A DNA stretch of 64,000 nucleotides from AWTP1-13 sp963827545 (GCA_963827545.1 CAWHBI010000034.1:44026-108025); one strand, 5' to 3'; numbered from the stretch's first letter, positions 8,425 through 19,628 are shown. The notes: generated from the letters alone by a model not told the origin. Numbers and translations are program-made.

Positions 8425-9785
8425 CGCGCAAATCCGACTTCGCGTTCTGGGCATTCATGATCATGGCCGGCCTTGCCGGTGCCACGACCGTATTCAACGT
8501 GAGCCGGACCTATTCCGCGACCTCGTCGAACTCCGAGATCTACAAGCAGCTCGATCTCTTCGGCGACGTGCTGGAGCGTGTGCGCACCGACTACGTCGAG
8601 AAGCCGGACGACAGTTTGCTGATCGATGCCGCGATCAACGGCATGCTCTCGGCGCTCGACCCGCACTCCGCCTACCTGAACCCCAAGAATTTCCGCGATA
8701 TGCAGGTGCAGACCAAGGGCGAGTTCGGCGGGCTCGGCATCGAGGTCACCATGGAGAACGGCGTCGTCAAGGTGGTCTCGCCCATCGACGATACGCCGGC
8801 AGCCAAGGCCGGACTTCAGGCCAACGACCTGATCACGCATCTGGACAGCGAGCAGATCGTCGGCCTCACGCTCGAGCAGGCCGTCGAGAAGATGCGTGGG
8901 CCGGTCAACACCCCGATCGTGCTCACCATCGTTCGCAGGGGTAAGGATGATCCCTTCGACGTGCGCATCGTGCGCGACGTGATCCGCATCAATGCGGTCA
9001 GGGCACGGCTCGAGGGCGATATCGTTTACGTCAAGGTCTCGACCTTCAACGAGCAGACGCACGCCAACCTGATAAAGCAGGTCGACGCGCTCAAAAAATC
9101 GCTCGGCAAGCCGGCGAGAGGCTTCATCATCGATCTGCGGAACAATCCCGGCGGGCTGCTCGACCAGGCGATCGCCATATCCGACGACTTTCTCGACAAG
9201 GGCAGCATCGTCCTGACGAAGGGGCGGGGCCTGGAGGAGACCCAGCGCGCCAACGCGCGGCCCGGCGACATCGCCGACGGCAAGCCCGTCGTCGTGCTCA
9301 TCAACGGCGGCTCCGCATCGGCCTCGGAGATCGTCGCGGGAGCGCTGCAGGATCACAAGCGCGCCATCGTCATCGGCACGCGCTCGTTCGGCAAGGGATC
9401 GGTGCAGACCATCATTCCGCTGGGTGCCAACGGCGCGATCCGCCTGACCACCGCACGCTACTACACGCCGTCTGGGCGCTCCATCCAGGCCAAGGGCATC
9501 GAGCCCGATACGATCGTGGAGCAGGAGCTGCCGCCGGAGATGCAGACCAAAGGGCAGCAGCGCTCGCCCAGTGAGGCCGGCCTGAGGGGCCACCTGAAGA
9601 ACAACTCCAAGGATGGCCGCGAGAACACCGGCTCATCGAGCTACGTTCCGAGAGAGGCGGAGAAGGACACGCAGCTGCAGTACGCGCTCAAGATGCTGCG
9701 TGGCGAGCCGCTCCCGCTGCTGCCGACCCAGCAGCCTGCGCAGGCCGATGTTCCTGCGCCCAAGGCGCCAGCCAAGCAGAAGTAA
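8421..9785 (+). CDS. ctpA: Carboxy-terminal processing protease, S41 family
   Basis: A 454-residue periplasmic protease with an N-terminal membrane-anchor or signal segment (WAFMIMAGLAGATTVF), a PDZ domain starting near GEFGGLGIEVTMENGVVKVV, and the S41 tail-specific protease domain. The catalytic dyad is Ser300 in GGSASASE and Lys325 in RSFGKGSV, spaced 25 residues apart as in E. coli Prc. The C-terminal 80 residues are Pro/Gln/Lys-rich and probably disordered. The ATG overlaps the envC-like stop by 4 bases. Pairing of an EnvC-like factor with CtpA points to coordinated cell-wall hydrolase control. Confidence 0.95.
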   Translation: MTRKSDFAFWAFMIMAGLAGATTVFNVSRTYSATSSNSEIYKQLDLFGDVLERVRTDYVEKPDDSLLIDAAINGMLSALDPHSAYLNPKNFRDMQVQTKGEFGGLGIEVTMENGVVKVVSPIDDTPAAKAGLQANDLITHLDSEQIVGLTLEQAVEKMRGPVNTPIVLTIVRRGKDDPFDVRIVRDVIRINAVRARLEGDIVYVKVSTFNEQTHANLIKQVDALKKSLGKPARGFIIDLRNNPGGLLDQAIAISDDFLDKGSIVLTKGRGLEETQRANARPGDIADGKPVVVLINGGSASASEIVAGALQDHKRAIVIGTRSFGKGSVQTIIPLGANGAIRLTTARYYTPSGRSIQAKGIEPDTIVEQELPPEMQTKGQQRSPSEAGLRGHLKNNSKDGRENTGSSSYVPREAEKDTQLQYALKMLRGEPLPLLPTQQPAQADVPAPKAPAKQK

Positions 9786-9805
9786 TGCGCCCTGCATGGG
9801 AAGGA

Positions 9806-9839
9806 GCTTGGGCGCCCCTGTGGCGCCCAAGCTTTTTTT
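9806..9839 (+). terminator. Rho-independent terminator after ctpA
   Basis: An 11-bp perfect GC-rich stem (GCTTGGGCGCC, loop CCTGT, GGCGCCCAAGC) is followed at once by seven T residues. It lies 20 bases after the ctpA stop and ends the envC-ctpA transcript before rppH. Confidence 0.93.
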
Positions 9840-9875
9840 GGTAACTCACAGGCGCTGAACCGGGAGTAACAGACG

Positions 9876-10379
9876 ATGGCACCGGAGCAGCTGGCCTATC
9901 GCCCCTGCGTAGGCATCATGGTCCTGAACCGAGCCGGGCAAGTCTGGATCGGGCGGCGGCACGATGCGCCCGGCGAGCCCGAGGGCCCTGGCGCCTGGTG
10001 GCAGATGCCCCAAGGCGGCATCGACGAGACCGAGGATCCGGCCAAGGCGGCCCTGCGCGAGCTCCATGAGGAGACCGGCATCCGCTCCGTCGAGATCATC
10101 GCTGAGAGCCCGGGCTGGTACACCTATGACCTGCCCCCAGACCTGCGGCCGAAGGCCTGGGGCGGGCGCTATCGCGGCCAGAAGCAGAAATGGTTCGTCA
10201 TGCGCTTCGCGGGCCGCGACGACGAGGTGGCGCTGGAGCGACCCGGACACAAGCCGGAGTTCGACGCGTGGCGCTGGGCTGGCATCGACGAGCTCATCGG
10301 CCTGATCGTGCCGTTCAAGCGCTCGGTCTACGAGCAGGTCGTGCGGGAATTTGCGCGGCTGGCCAAACCGCACCCTTGA
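9876..10379 (+). CDS. rppH: RNA pyrophosphohydrolase (Nudix)
   Basis: A 167-residue Nudix hydrolase that removes pyrophosphate from triphosphorylated mRNA 5' ends, opening them to RNase E decay. The N-terminus YRPCVGIMVLNRAGQVWIGRR is the RppH signature, WQMPQGGIDETEDP leads into the complete Nudix box ending REL-HEETGI, and the end carries FDAWRWAGIDELIGLIVPFKR. Length is typical. It is convergent with the ATP synthase operon and separated from ctpA by a terminator, so it is probably transcribed alone. Confidence 0.95.
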   Translation: MAPEQLAYRPCVGIMVLNRAGQVWIGRRHDAPGEPEGPGAWWQMPQGGIDETEDPAKAALRELHEETGIRSVEIIAESPGWYTYDLPPDLRPKAWGGRYRGQKQKWFVMRFAGRDDEVALERPGHKPEFDAWRWAGIDELIGLIVPFKRSVYEQVVREFARLAKPHP

Positions 10380-10433
10380 GATGACTCTGCCGGCGCACCG
10401 CGCGATCTGGGAATAGCGTGGGCGCTTGCCAGC

Positions 10434-10826
10434 CTACCGGCGCAGCGCCTTGAGGCGATCCACGGCGGAGGCGGCGGCGAGCCTGGCGGAGTCGGTAGCG
10501 GCGGAGGCCAGCTCGGTCTCTGCAACCTGAAGCTCGGCGGCGATTTCTGCAGCGCCCATGGTCTCGGCATCCAGGGCACGCTCCGCCAGTACGATCAGCC
10601 GGTCCGCATCGACCTCGGCAAAGCCGCCCTTGACGAAGAAGCGCGACTTGGCCGCATCCCCCAGCGTGGCGTCCACCACGCCGGGGCGAAGTGCGGAGAT
10701 GACAGGCGCGTGGCCCGGCAGCACGGTGAACTCGCCCTCGACGCCGGGCACGACCACCTGGCTCGCGTCCTGTGAGACCACCATGCGCTCGGGCGTCACC
10801 AGCTCGAACTTGAACGTGCCTGCCAT
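10434..10826 (-). CDS. atpC: F0F1 ATP synthase subunit epsilon
   Basis: A 130-residue epsilon subunit, part of the central stalk of F1 and a regulator of ATP hydrolysis. The N-terminal beta barrel starts MAGTFKFELVTPERMV and contains VPGVEGEFTVLPGHAPVI; the C-terminal helices (AETMGAAEIAAELQVAE onward) are present. It ends the operon; the gap to the upstream 82-residue gene is 59 bases. Confidence 0.96.
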   Translation of the reverse strand: MAGTFKFELVTPERMVVSQDASQVVVPGVEGEFTVLPGHAPVISALRPGVVDATLGDAAKSRFFVKGGFAEVDADRLIVLAERALDAETMGAAEIAAELQVAETELASAATDSARLAAASAVDRLKALRR

Positions 10827-10885
10827 CGATTCTGATCCGCTGATTTACCGGCGCGCGATTTGCACCGACCCGACCTCAAATGACC

Positions 10886-11134
10886 TCAGGCTGCGCTCTT
10901 GGCTTCCACCTCTTCTTCCGTCTGCAGCTTGGTGCCGCAGAAGGGGCAGAAGTACATCGGATGGTCGACCATGTTGGGCTCTTCCTCGCCCTGCGCATCG
11001 AGCAGCCCGACCGACATGTAGAGCACGCCGGACTCGTCCACGGCGATCAGCGGCTCGAACTCGCTGCTCGTCAGCGCGTCCTTGAGACCCTCACAACAAT
11101 TGCCGAACTGCGCGCTTGCGTTGTCTGCTGGCAT
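10886..11134 (-). CDS. Small CPFCG-motif protein of unknown function
   Basis: An 82-residue acidic protein lying between atpD and atpC on the same strand, 22 bases after atpD. The C-terminal part reads YFCPFCGTKLQ, one half of a zinc-ribbon knuckle; two further Cys are adjacent near the N-terminus (GNCCEGL). Middle residues form a hydrophobic core (PLIAVDESGVLYMSVGLLDAQ). I recognise it as a conserved hypothetical protein but no function. Its presence inside the F1 operon is unusual and probably secondary; a role in ATP synthase assembly would be speculation. Confidence 0.8.
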   Translation of the reverse strand: MPADNASAQFGNCCEGLKDALTSSEFEPLIAVDESGVLYMSVGLLDAQGEEEPNMVDHPMYFCPFCGTKLQTEEEVEAKSAA

Positions 11135-11156
11135 AGTACCCTGTTCCCCTCTCGCA

Positions 11157-12590
<1,434 letters not shown>

Positions 12591-12774
12591 TGCTCCTACT
12601 TCCTCGCACTGCGGTCTCTTGTGTTGGCTCTGCCGTGCGTCGGGCGGAGCCTGAGAGTGGTTCGATTGTTCAATGCGCCCCGGTGACGGAGGACATCTCG
12701 ATCATTGCTGTCCCTTCACGATCGGCGTGAGGTCCGATCCCTGCTCCATCCGAAACGCGCGTATGTTCTTCACA

Positions 12775-12887
12775 CTAGTACCCAACATCAGAAGTGAGTG
12801 ACGCAGGGCCGATCATGAAACATCGAGTCGCCAGCGTCGCTTAACATGATCGTGCCCGACGCAGAGACTGGTGATTCCGGGTACTAG
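12775..12887. repeat. Imperfect 43-nt inverted repeat ending the vapD-like gene
   Basis: Arms at 12775-12817 and 12845-12887 begin with a perfect CTAGTACCC/GGGTACTAG match and end with a perfect CGATCATG/CATGATCG match. In between, identity is patchy; I count about 29 of 43 positions. The right arm and part of the loop contain the last codons of the vapD-like gene. It could be a terminator-like structure or the edge of a transferred segment. Confidence 0.5.
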
Positions 12888-13095
12888 GCCCGAACCACTC
12901 CAGCGCTCTCAACGCGTCGATCGCACCGAAGAGGCTGGCCAAGTCCTCGGACCCGGCGACGTAGACGCTCCCTTGTTCACGCTCGAAGCCATACTTGCTG
13001 AGAGTCGTCCTGATATCGTCATATGCCTGCCTCGATCCTCTCGGGTGGCGCGCTTGGACGTCCGCAACGGACATATCATAGGCGAGCACAAACAT
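12841..13095 (-). CDS. vapD: VapD-like endoribonuclease (toxin-like)
   Basis: An 84-residue protein resembling VapD, a small Cas2-fold ribonuclease found in toxin-antitoxin-like pairs. Visible family features are the N-terminal MFVLAYDMSVAD strand with the conserved Asp, AYDDIRTTLSKYGFEREQGSVY with its ferredoxin-like helix-strand, and the ALRALEWFGPS helix. The usual end, an IR-FRVE-W-type strand, is not recognisable; the final residues look replaced, within an inverted repeat. Spacing to the upstream DUF5397-like gene is 9 bases. The pair lies on the operon strand between atpG and atpD. Activity is unproven. Confidence 0.75.
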   Translation of the reverse strand: MFVLAYDMSVADVQARHPRGSRQAYDDIRTTLSKYGFEREQGSVYVAGSEDLASLFGAIDALRALEWFGPSTRNHQSLRRARSC

Positions 13096-13104
13096 GCGAT
13101 CCGA

Positions 13105-13330
13105 TCATGGGATTGTTTCTGCCATTGGATCCTCGAGTACCTCGGCGATCGGGAATTTCACCTGTTCGCCCGAACTCGATGACCTCGATGACGACATTGC
13201 CAGCATCATCCACACTCATGATCTCATACGCAGGCCCGTACTCGCCCAGCCTTCTAATTTGGCCGACCAGCTGACGGGGATCTTCGGGCGCATACGCCGA
13301 CTTCGTCTCTTCAAAACCGCGATTTGCCAC
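13105..13330 (-). pseudogene. DUF5397-like putative antitoxin, frame broken
   Basis: The frame starting at a GTG at 13330 gives DPRQLVGQIRRLGEYGPAYEIM and GNVVIEVIE, matching small DUF5397 proteins often found next to vapD. After the GAG codon near 13150 the expected end continues one base out of frame as GEQVKFPIAEVLEDPMAETIP and stops at 13105. Removing one base of the TTCGGGC stretch restores a 74-residue protein. As read, the frame runs on to 13076 with an unrelated tail that overlaps vapD. The break may be a sequencing insertion or a real mutation. If real, an intact toxin gene would lack a normal partner. TAGGA lies 10 bases before the GTG. Confidence 0.7.
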
Positions 13331-13380
13331 TGTGGTCGTCCTACCTAGGTGAGAGCGGCAAGTCTACCATCTGTGCTTCC

Positions 13381-14262
13381 CTACAGCGCCTCGGCGCCCG
13401 AGATGATCTCGATCAGTTCCTTGGTGATGTTGGCCTGGCGCGCGCGGTTGTAGCGCATCGTCAGCTTGTCGATCATGTCGCCGGCGTTGCGGGTGGCACT
13501 GTCCATGGCGCTCATGCGCGCGCCCTGCTCGGAGGCTGCGTTTTCCAGGAGGCCACGGTAGATCTGGCTGGCGATGTTGCGCGGCAGAAGCTCGGCCAGG
13601 ATCTCGTTCTCGTCCGGCTCGAACTCGTAGGCGGCCTGGGCGCCGGTCGCAGCCGCAGCGTTGCCTTCCGGCAATTTGGCGGGGATCATCTGCAGCGCGG
13701 TCGGTTTCTGGGTCATCACCGACTTGAACTCCGAGAAGTAGAGCGTTGCCACGTCGAACTCGCCGGCCTCGAACAGGGTGATCACCTTCCTGGCGATGTC
13801 GGCGGCGATGGCGAAACTGATCTGCTTTTGGCCGCGCAGATCCACGCGGTCGATGATCCTTTTGCCGAAATCGCGGCGCAGGTTGTCGGCGCCCTTGCGG
13901 CCGACTGTGATGATCTTCACTGACTTGCCCGCGGTGCCCAGGCGTACGGCGTCGGCCCTGGCCAGCTTGGCAATATTGGAGTTGAAGCCGCCGCACAGAC
14001 CGCGCTCGGCGGTCATGACAATGAGCAGATGCACGTCGTCCTTGCCGGTACCGACCAGGAGCTTCGGTGCATTGGCAGGATTGGCGCGCTTGCCGAGATT
14101 GCCGAGCAGCAGGTCCATGCGCTCGGCATAGGGGCGGGCAGACGTGGCCGCCTCCTGCGCGCGGCGCAGCTTGGCCGCGGCGACCATCTGCATCGCCTTG
14201 GTGATTTTGCGCGTCGCCTTGACGGAGGTGATGCGGTTGCGGAGGTCTTTGAGGCTGGGCAT
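13381..14262 (-). CDS. atpG: F0F1 ATP synthase subunit gamma
   Basis: A 293-residue central rotor shaft of F1. The N-terminal helix MPSLKDLRNRITSVKATRKITKAMQMVAA and the C-terminal ATRNAGDMIDKLTMRYNRARQANITKELIEI block, which together form the coiled coil inside the alpha-beta hexamer, are fully conserved, as is the central TAERGLCGGFNSNI motif. It starts 4 bases after atpA. Downstream the operon is interrupted by the VapD/DUF5397-like pair. Confidence 0.97.
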   Translation of the reverse strand: MPSLKDLRNRITSVKATRKITKAMQMVAAAKLRRAQEAATSARPYAERMDLLLGNLGKRANPANAPKLLVGTGKDDVHLLIVMTAERGLCGGFNSNIAKLARADAVRLGTAGKSVKIITVGRKGADNLRRDFGKRIIDRVDLRGQKQISFAIAADIARKVITLFEAGEFDVATLYFSEFKSVMTQKPTALQMIPAKLPEGNAAAATGAQAAYEFEPDENEILAELLPRNIASQIYRGLLENAASEQGARMSAMDSATRNAGDMIDKLTMRYNRARQANITKELIEIISGAEAL

Positions 14263-14266
14263 CTCT

Positions 14267-15798
<1,532 letters not shown>

Positions 15799-15799
<1 letters not shown>

Positions 15800-16359
15800 C
15801 AGCCGATACCTTTCATCGCAACTCTAAGATTGTTGAGCTTGGTCCTGAGCGAGCTGTCGATCATCTTGCTGCCGACCTTGACGACGAGGCCGCCCAGAAG
15901 ATGGGGGTCGACGCGCGTGTTGATCTGCACGTCCTTGCCAATTTGCAGGCGCAGCGCGTCTTTCAGTGCCTGCATCTGCTCGGCGCTCAACGCATGGGCG
16001 CTCGCAACATCGGCGCTGACCTCTCCACGCTCACGAGCCAGCAGCGCGCGGAAGTTCTTCAGCATGTCGGCGGCCGCGAACAGGCGGCGGTTGCGGGCGA
16101 TCAGCTTGAAGAAGTTGGTGGTGAGGCCCGAGACGCCGACTTTGGCGAGGATGGCTGCGAGGGCCTTGGCCTGGTCCTCGGACGAGATCACCGGACTGCG
16201 CACCAGCCGGCGCAAGTCCTCGCTCTCGTCCAGCATGGCCTGGAAGGTCTTCAGATCGGTTTCGACCTGGGGAAGCTGCTTTTCGTCCTTGGCAAGCTCA
16301 AACAGCGCGGCGGCGTAACGGCCCGCCATGCTCGCCATCATAGGTTCGTCGGTTGACAC
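15799..16359 (-). CDS. atpH: F0F1 ATP synthase subunit delta
   Basis: A 186-residue peripheral stalk subunit joining F1 to F0. The N-terminal helical domain starts at AGRYAAALFELAKDE, and the C-terminal part carries the family end GGLVVKVGSKMIDSSLRTKLNNLR. A GTG at 16359 (VSTDEPMMASMAGRYA) gives the usual alphaproteobacterial N-terminus and length; an in-frame ATG at 16383 would add eight residues. Neither has a strong ribosome binding site. It is the first gene of the operon, so the promoter should lie in the non-coding stretch upstream. Confidence 0.95.
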
Positions 16360-16650
16360 GTGAAAGCTTTCGCCCCGGAACATTGGGAGAACGGTGGCGG
16401 CGTTTTACCCAACAGCCGCATGCCGAAAAGAAAGCCCGCAGCGCTGCCACCGGCACCCTAAGGCGCCAAATGCGCGCATAGCACGGGCAGCGCAGTGCAG
16501 CAACCGGTGCGGCTGTGTATGGAATGCCGCATCGGGCCCCGGCGACCCGCAGACATGTCGCACGGGCAATTCGCGCTTGCCAGGACCAGCCAGCCAGATG
16601 GGACCTCGTCTGCATCCCTCGACTAGACTAGCCGGCTGTCCATTCCACCG

Positions 16651-17034
16651 TCACGTTGGTTGGGGCTTTGATTTTCGCCTTGGCGCTGTCCGTTCTCTCT
16701 TTGCTGCGACCCGACGCGCTGCCGCCATCGCTGCTCGCGCCCACGTGACTAGCTCGTCGGGTTCGTCGAACAGCCGCTCCGGCGCGCGCCAAAAGGAGAG
16801 GTCTATGGTGCAGCCCTTCTTCTCGTAGTTGAGGGGCGGAAAGGACTGGGCTTCCTTGAAAGCCGCCCGGTTGTGGTCATCAACCCGGAAGTAGAGCGTG
16901 TCGTCTGTCACCATCCCGAACATCAGCCCGTCGCAGAACACGCCGCTCTTGCCGAACATACGCCGCGTTGTGACGCGGCCAAGCGGAGCGAGTTGCTCGC
17001 GCAGGAACTCGGCAAAGCCGTCGCTGGCAACCAT
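16651..17034 (-). CDS. TfoX/Sxy N-terminal domain protein
   Basis: A 127-residue protein whose first 105 residues match the TfoX N-terminal domain: FAEFLREQLAPLGRVTTRRMFGKSGVFCDGLMFGMV, then YFRVDDHNRAAF and the NYEKKG segment before the last helices. The C-terminal tail is basic (Lys/Arg). Family members of this single-domain kind are widespread; only the two-domain Sxy/TfoX is a known competence activator. It is convergent with nothing and sits between atpH and priA on the same strand; the 290 bases upstream of atpH hold no other gene. Confidence 0.88.
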   Translation of the reverse strand: MVASDGFAEFLREQLAPLGRVTTRRMFGKSGVFCDGLMFGMVTDDTLYFRVDDHNRAAFKEAQSFPPLNYEKKGCTIDLSFWRAPERLFDEPDELVTWARAAMAAARRVAAKRERTAPRRKSKPQPT

Positions 17035-17147
17035 CGTCCATCCTTAGTCCTGGCCTGCGGTTTCAGCTCGCGCAGGATAGCATTGCCGACACATGCGGTC
17101 CTTCAGGTTTCGGGACAAAGCCGACATTGCGATCCGTTGGCGGGTGA

Positions 17148-19379
17148 CTACAGAAAATTGTACGGATCGATGTCGATAGTGAGCCGCAGATCGGAGGGCG
17201 GCTTGGGCAGCGTGTCGAGCCAGGCACGCAGGTAGGCTTGGATGTCGAGCTCGCGCGGGGCCTTGACCAGCAGGCGCCAGCGATAGCGGCCGCGAATGAT
17301 GGCGAGCGGCGCCTCGGCGGGGCCCAGCACCTCGATGCGCTGGGCGGGCGGGGCATGGCGGGCAACATCGCGGGCGAACAGCTCGGCCAACTCCTTGTCC
17401 CGGGCCGAAATGATCAATGCGGCCAGCCGGCCGTAGGGCGGCAGCAGCCCGGCCTGGCGCTGGCGGATCTCGTTTTCCAGGAACGCGTCGCGGTCGCCGG
17501 TGATGATGGCCTGCATCACCGGATGCTCGGGCATGTAGGTCTGCACGAAGCCGCGGCCCGAGGTCAGCACGCGCCCCGCCCGTCCCGTCACCTGGTGCAG
17601 CAGCTGGAAGGTGCGCTCCGCTGCCCTGGGGTCGGCGGTGCCGAGCCCCAGATCGCCGTCGACGATGCCGACGGTGGCGAGCTGCGGGAAGTGATGGCCC
17701 TTGGCCACCATCTGCGTGCCGATGATGATCTCGGCCTCACCCGTTTCGATGGTCTTGATGATCTCGCGCATCTCGATGAGCGACGGCACCAAATCCGAGG
17801 AGAGCAGCGCCAGGCGCGCCTCGGGAAAGCGCTCGCCCACCTCCTCGGCGATGCGCTCGATGCCAGGTCCGCAGGCAACGAGCGAGTCGAGATCTCCGCA
17901 GCTCGGGCACTTCTCGGGAAGCGGCAGCGCAAAGCCGCAGTGGTGGCAGTTGAGCCGGTTGCGGTAGCGGTGCTCCACCAGCCAGGCCGTGCATTGCGGG
18001 CAGTCGAAGCGATGGCCGCAGGAGCGGCACAAGGTGAGCGGCGCGTAGCCGCGGCGGTTGAGGAACAGGAGGGCCTGTTGCTTGTTGGCGAGAGTCTCGG
18101 TGACGGCGGCCACCAGCGTCGGGGCAAGCCACCTGCCCCTTTCGGGCGGCTCCTTGCGCATGTCGATGGTCACGACGTCGGGCAGCTCGGCGCCGGAGTA
18201 GCGCCCTGGGAGCGCGACACTGCGGTAGCGGCCGGTGCGCGCGTTGACGTGGCTCTCGATGGAGGGCGTGGCCGACGACAGAACGATCGGAAACCTGCCG
18301 ACGTTGGCGCGCACCACGGCCATGTCGCGCGCCTGGTAATGCACGCGGTCCTCCTGCTTGAAACCGCCGTCGTGCTCCTCGTCGACGACGATGAGGCCCA
18401 GCTCCTTGTAGGGCAGGAACAGCGCCGAGCGTGCGCCGACGACGACGCGCGCTTCGCCGGTGGCGGCGGCGCGCCAGGCGCGCGCCCGCTCCGGCGAGGA
18501 GAGCGCGGAATGCCATTCGACCGGCGCGCAGCCGAACCGCGCCGTGAAGCGGTCCATGAACTGGCTGGTGAGCGCGATCTCCGGCAGCATGATGAGCGCT
18601 TGGGCGCCCTTTTCCAGCGTGCGCGCCACGGCCTCGAAATAGACCTCGGTCTTGCCCGAGCCGGTGACGCCGTCGAGCAGCGTCACCGAGAAGGCACCGT
18701 CGGCCGCCGAGCGCATGGCGTGGACGGCGCGCGCCTGGTGATCGCCGAACTCGACCTCGGTGTGGGAGGCGCTTGGCACGGGAAGGCGCCGCTCGGGGAT
18801 CGCCACTTCGACAAGCGTGCCGGCCTCGACGAGCCCGTCGATCACGCCGGTGGAGCATTGCGCCTCTGCCGCGATCGCGTTCTTGGCGCGGATCAGGCCG
18901 TCCCCGGCAACCTCCAGCGCGCGCTTGCGTGCGGGCGTCATACGGGGTGGCTCAGCGGCGTCTTCGTTGAGCCTGACGCCGAAGCGCGGCTTGACCGGCT
19001 CGAAGACGGCCGAGGAGCCCATCATCATGCGCACCACCATGCCGAGCGGGGAGAGCGTGTAGCGCGCCACCCATTCCGCAAAGCGCAGCGAGATCGCCGG
19101 CAGAGCCGGCACGTCGGCGAGGCAGGCGATGACGGTCTTGAGCTTCTTGTCGGGGACCGGCTTGCCGGGATCGCCGAACGGGGCGTCCCAGACCACGCCG
19201 ATGCGGGTCTGGGGGCCGAAGGGCACCAGCACGAAGGCGCCAGGGGGCGCCTGGATGTCAACGGGCAGCAGGTAGTCGTAGCTCTGGTCGAGCGCCACGG
19301 GCAGCAGGACCGGCACGCGCGGGCCCTTGGGCGCAGCTGCAGGGCGCCCTTCATCGAGCTTTTCGAGCAGGCTTTCCAA
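17148..19379 (-). CDS. priA: Primosomal protein N' (replication restart helicase)
   Basis: A 743-residue 3'-5' DNA helicase that reloads the replisome at stalled forks. Order of domains: N-terminal DNA-binding domain (VPVLLPVALDQSYDYLLP), winged helix, helicase lobe 1 with Walker A GVTGSGKTEVY and DEEH box, the paired zinc-binding module with CRSCGHRFDCPQC and CHHCGFALPLPEKCPSCG, helicase lobe 2 with GTQMVAKGHHFP and HQVTGRAGR, and the C-terminal domain. All eight Cys of the zinc module are present. It is probably monocistronic; the start codon ATG at 19379 is followed by a typical alphaproteobacterial linker before the first domain. Confidence 0.96.
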   Translation of the reverse strand: MESLLEKLDEGRPAAAPKGPRVPVLLPVALDQSYDYLLPVDIQAPPGAFVLVPFGPQTRIGVVWDAPFGDPGKPVPDKKLKTVIACLADVPALPAISLRFAEWVARYTLSPLGMVVRMMMGSSAVFEPVKPRFGVRLNEDAAEPPRMTPARKRALEVAGDGLIRAKNAIAAEAQCSTGVIDGLVEAGTLVEVAIPERRLPVPSASHTEVEFGDHQARAVHAMRSAADGAFSVTLLDGVTGSGKTEVYFEAVARTLEKGAQALIMLPEIALTSQFMDRFTARFGCAPVEWHSALSSPERARAWRAAATGEARVVVGARSALFLPYKELGLIVVDEEHDGGFKQEDRVHYQARDMAVVRANVGRFPIVLSSATPSIESHVNARTGRYRSVALPGRYSGAELPDVVTIDMRKEPPERGRWLAPTLVAAVTETLANKQQALLFLNRRGYAPLTLCRSCGHRFDCPQCTAWLVEHRYRNRLNCHHCGFALPLPEKCPSCGDLDSLVACGPGIERIAEEVGERFPEARLALLSSDLVPSLIEMREIIKTIETGEAEIIIGTQMVAKGHHFPQLATVGIVDGDLGLGTADPRAAERTFQLLHQVTGRAGRVLTSGRGFVQTYMPEHPVMQAIITGDRDAFLENEIRQRQAGLLPPYGRLAALIISARDKELAELFARDVARHAPPAQRIEVLGPAEAPLAIIRGRYRWRLLVKAPRELDIQAYLRAWLDTLPKPPSDLRLTIDIDPYNFL

Positions 19380-19480
19380 ACCTTGGCCCCAGGATTAAAA
19401 CGCCGAATCGGATCGGCAACCCTTATAAGCCTACGCCTCCCTAAGGCGAACAAAGGGCGAATGCCTCAATCGCGACCGTA

Positions 19481-19578
19481 TTCCCTCCCCCCTTGTGGGG
19501 GAGGGCTAGGGTGGGGGGTATTGCAGAACCGTCGTGGTTCCCCCCACCCCTAACCCCTCCCCACAAGGGGGAGGGGAA
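19481..19578. repeat. GC-rich palindromic repeat between priA and the transaldolase gene
   Basis: Two arms of about 39 bases, at 19481-19519 and 19540-19578, are near-perfect inverted copies built from CCCTCCCC-CTTGTGGGGGAGGG followed by a G-run. The inner GAACC-GTCGT-GGTTC extends the stem. Similar CCCTCCCC...GGGGAGGG hairpins are common intergenic repeats in alphaproteobacteria. Here it separates divergent genes, so it is not simply a terminator. Confidence 0.85.
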
Positions 19579-19628
19579 ATCGCGCGGCGCTCGCGGCCCG
19601 GCCCGGCCGAGAAAATGGGAGTAGGCGC

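Noticed and set aside
8322..9593. Minus-strand ORF of 423 codons
   Set aside because: Antisense to ctpA with intact Ser/Lys dyad; no motif of its own.
17238..19553. Long plus-strand ORF of 771 codons
   Set aside because: It is antisense to priA, which has complete helicase and zinc motifs; the product is a compositional shadow with no family motif.
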